DNA of 14,843 nt from Ruminococcaceae bacterium UBA3323 (lineage in GTDB: Bacteria > Bacillota > Clostridia > Oscillospirales > Acutalibacteraceae). The DNA is taken from NCBI GenBank assembly GCA_002361935.1, contig DESD01000012.1, positions 1 to 14,843 on the forward strand. The letters run 5' to 3'. The notes under the pieces were generated by a model. That model ran no database searches. It saw nothing but the letters and a program-made list of their open reading frames with translations, and was not told where the DNA came from. Position numbers and translations under genes: made by a program. How positions within the stretch are numbered: the first letter of the stretch is position 1; the number at the start of each line of letters is the position of its first letter. Shown here piece after piece: positions 14,726 to 14,843 of the stretch.

Positions 14726-14753
14726 AAAAGGCTTCCATAGGGAAGCCTTTTTT
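14726..14753. terminator. Intrinsic terminator after pflB, probably bidirectional
   Basis: AAAAGGCTTCC (14726-14736), loop ATAG, then GGAAGCCTTTT and more T (to 14753). The A-tract on the left gives a U-tract on the minus strand, so it can also end the converging HTH gene, whose stop begins at 14756. Confidence 0.88.
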
Positions 14754-14755
14754 GT

Positions 14756-14843
14756 TTAAAAAATGCCTTTAACGATATCGTTGTGCAATTCAATAAACAT
14801 TTCGGATGTTGTTTTTGCACTCATCTTTTTAAATTCATCCAGG
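14756..14843 (-). CDS. 3' end of a second HTH regulator, paralogue of 7913-8212 (partial)
   Basis: Only the last 28 codons and stop are inside the window. They translate to LDEFKKMSAKTT followed by SEMFIELHNDIVKGIF. This differs from the C-terminus of the HTH protein at 7913-8212 at three positions (Thr/Ala, Phe/Ser, Tyr/His). At DNA level nine of 88 bases differ by my count, and identity continues as TAAACAAAAAAG past the stop into the terminator. The 5' end lies beyond 14843. It converges on pflB. By homology it should be an Xre-type DNA-binding regulator, but the HTH part is not visible. Partial coding status is well supported by the conservation pattern with mainly third-position changes. 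Confidence 0.85.
   Translation of the reverse strand, partial: LDEFKKMSAKTTSEMFIELHNDIVKGIF

Overview
The window looks like chromosomal core and near-core DNA from an anaerobic, low-to-moderate GC Gram-positive bacterium of the class Clostridia; an Oscillospirales/Ruminococcaceae-type gut anaerobe is a reasonable guess, but the species cannot be fixed from sequence alone. The reasons are a glycolytic pgk-tpiA-gpmI cluster, an oxygen-sensitive class III ribonucleotide reductase (nrdD-nrdG), pyruvate formate-lyase (pflB), strong purine-rich ribosome binding sites, good sigma-A promoters and U-tract terminators, and a secreted GH73-type glucosaminidase of a style common in Clostridia.

Layout. 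24-3782 (-) is a large secreted peptidoglycan glucosaminidase with an SH3 domain inside its catalytic region and nine C-terminal fibronectin-III-like repeats. A 233-base divergent promoter region separates it from pgk (4016, +), tpiA (5284, +) and gpmI (6124, +); an intrinsic terminator lies between tpiA and gpmI, and another follows gpmI. From 7699 to 7895 there is a non-coding transcription unit: a promoter, a rod-shaped inverted repeat of about 120 bases and a GC-rich UUCG terminator. It ends just before the ribosome binding site of a 99-residue HTH (Xre-type) regulator (7913-8212, +). A bidirectional terminator separates this from a membrane-anchored C39-like cysteine peptidase (8259-9074, -). 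nrdG and nrdD (-) follow, one base apart. A 603-base intergenic region with divergent promoters, four NrdR-box-like elements and inverted repeats separates nrdD from pflB (12481-14712, +). The window ends in the 3' end of a second copy of the HTH gene (14756-14843, -), about 90% identical to the first at DNA level over the visible 88 bases.

How the genes work together. pgk, tpiA and gpmI carry triose phosphates towards pyruvate. PflB splits pyruvate to acetyl-CoA and formate. NrdD belongs to the formate-using class III reductases as a family, so formate from PflB could in principle feed dNTP synthesis. NrdD and PflB are both glycyl-radical enzymes and share one control region. The NrdD activase (nrdG) is present; the PflB activase (pflA) is not next to pflB.

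The most interesting parts are (i) the structured leader/ncRNA before the HTH gene, whose CGCAGC and GTTGCG elements can pair in mutually exclusive ways like an attenuator, and (ii) the inward-facing pair of HTH genes, which bracket the C39-nrdGD-pflB segment as inverted repeats.
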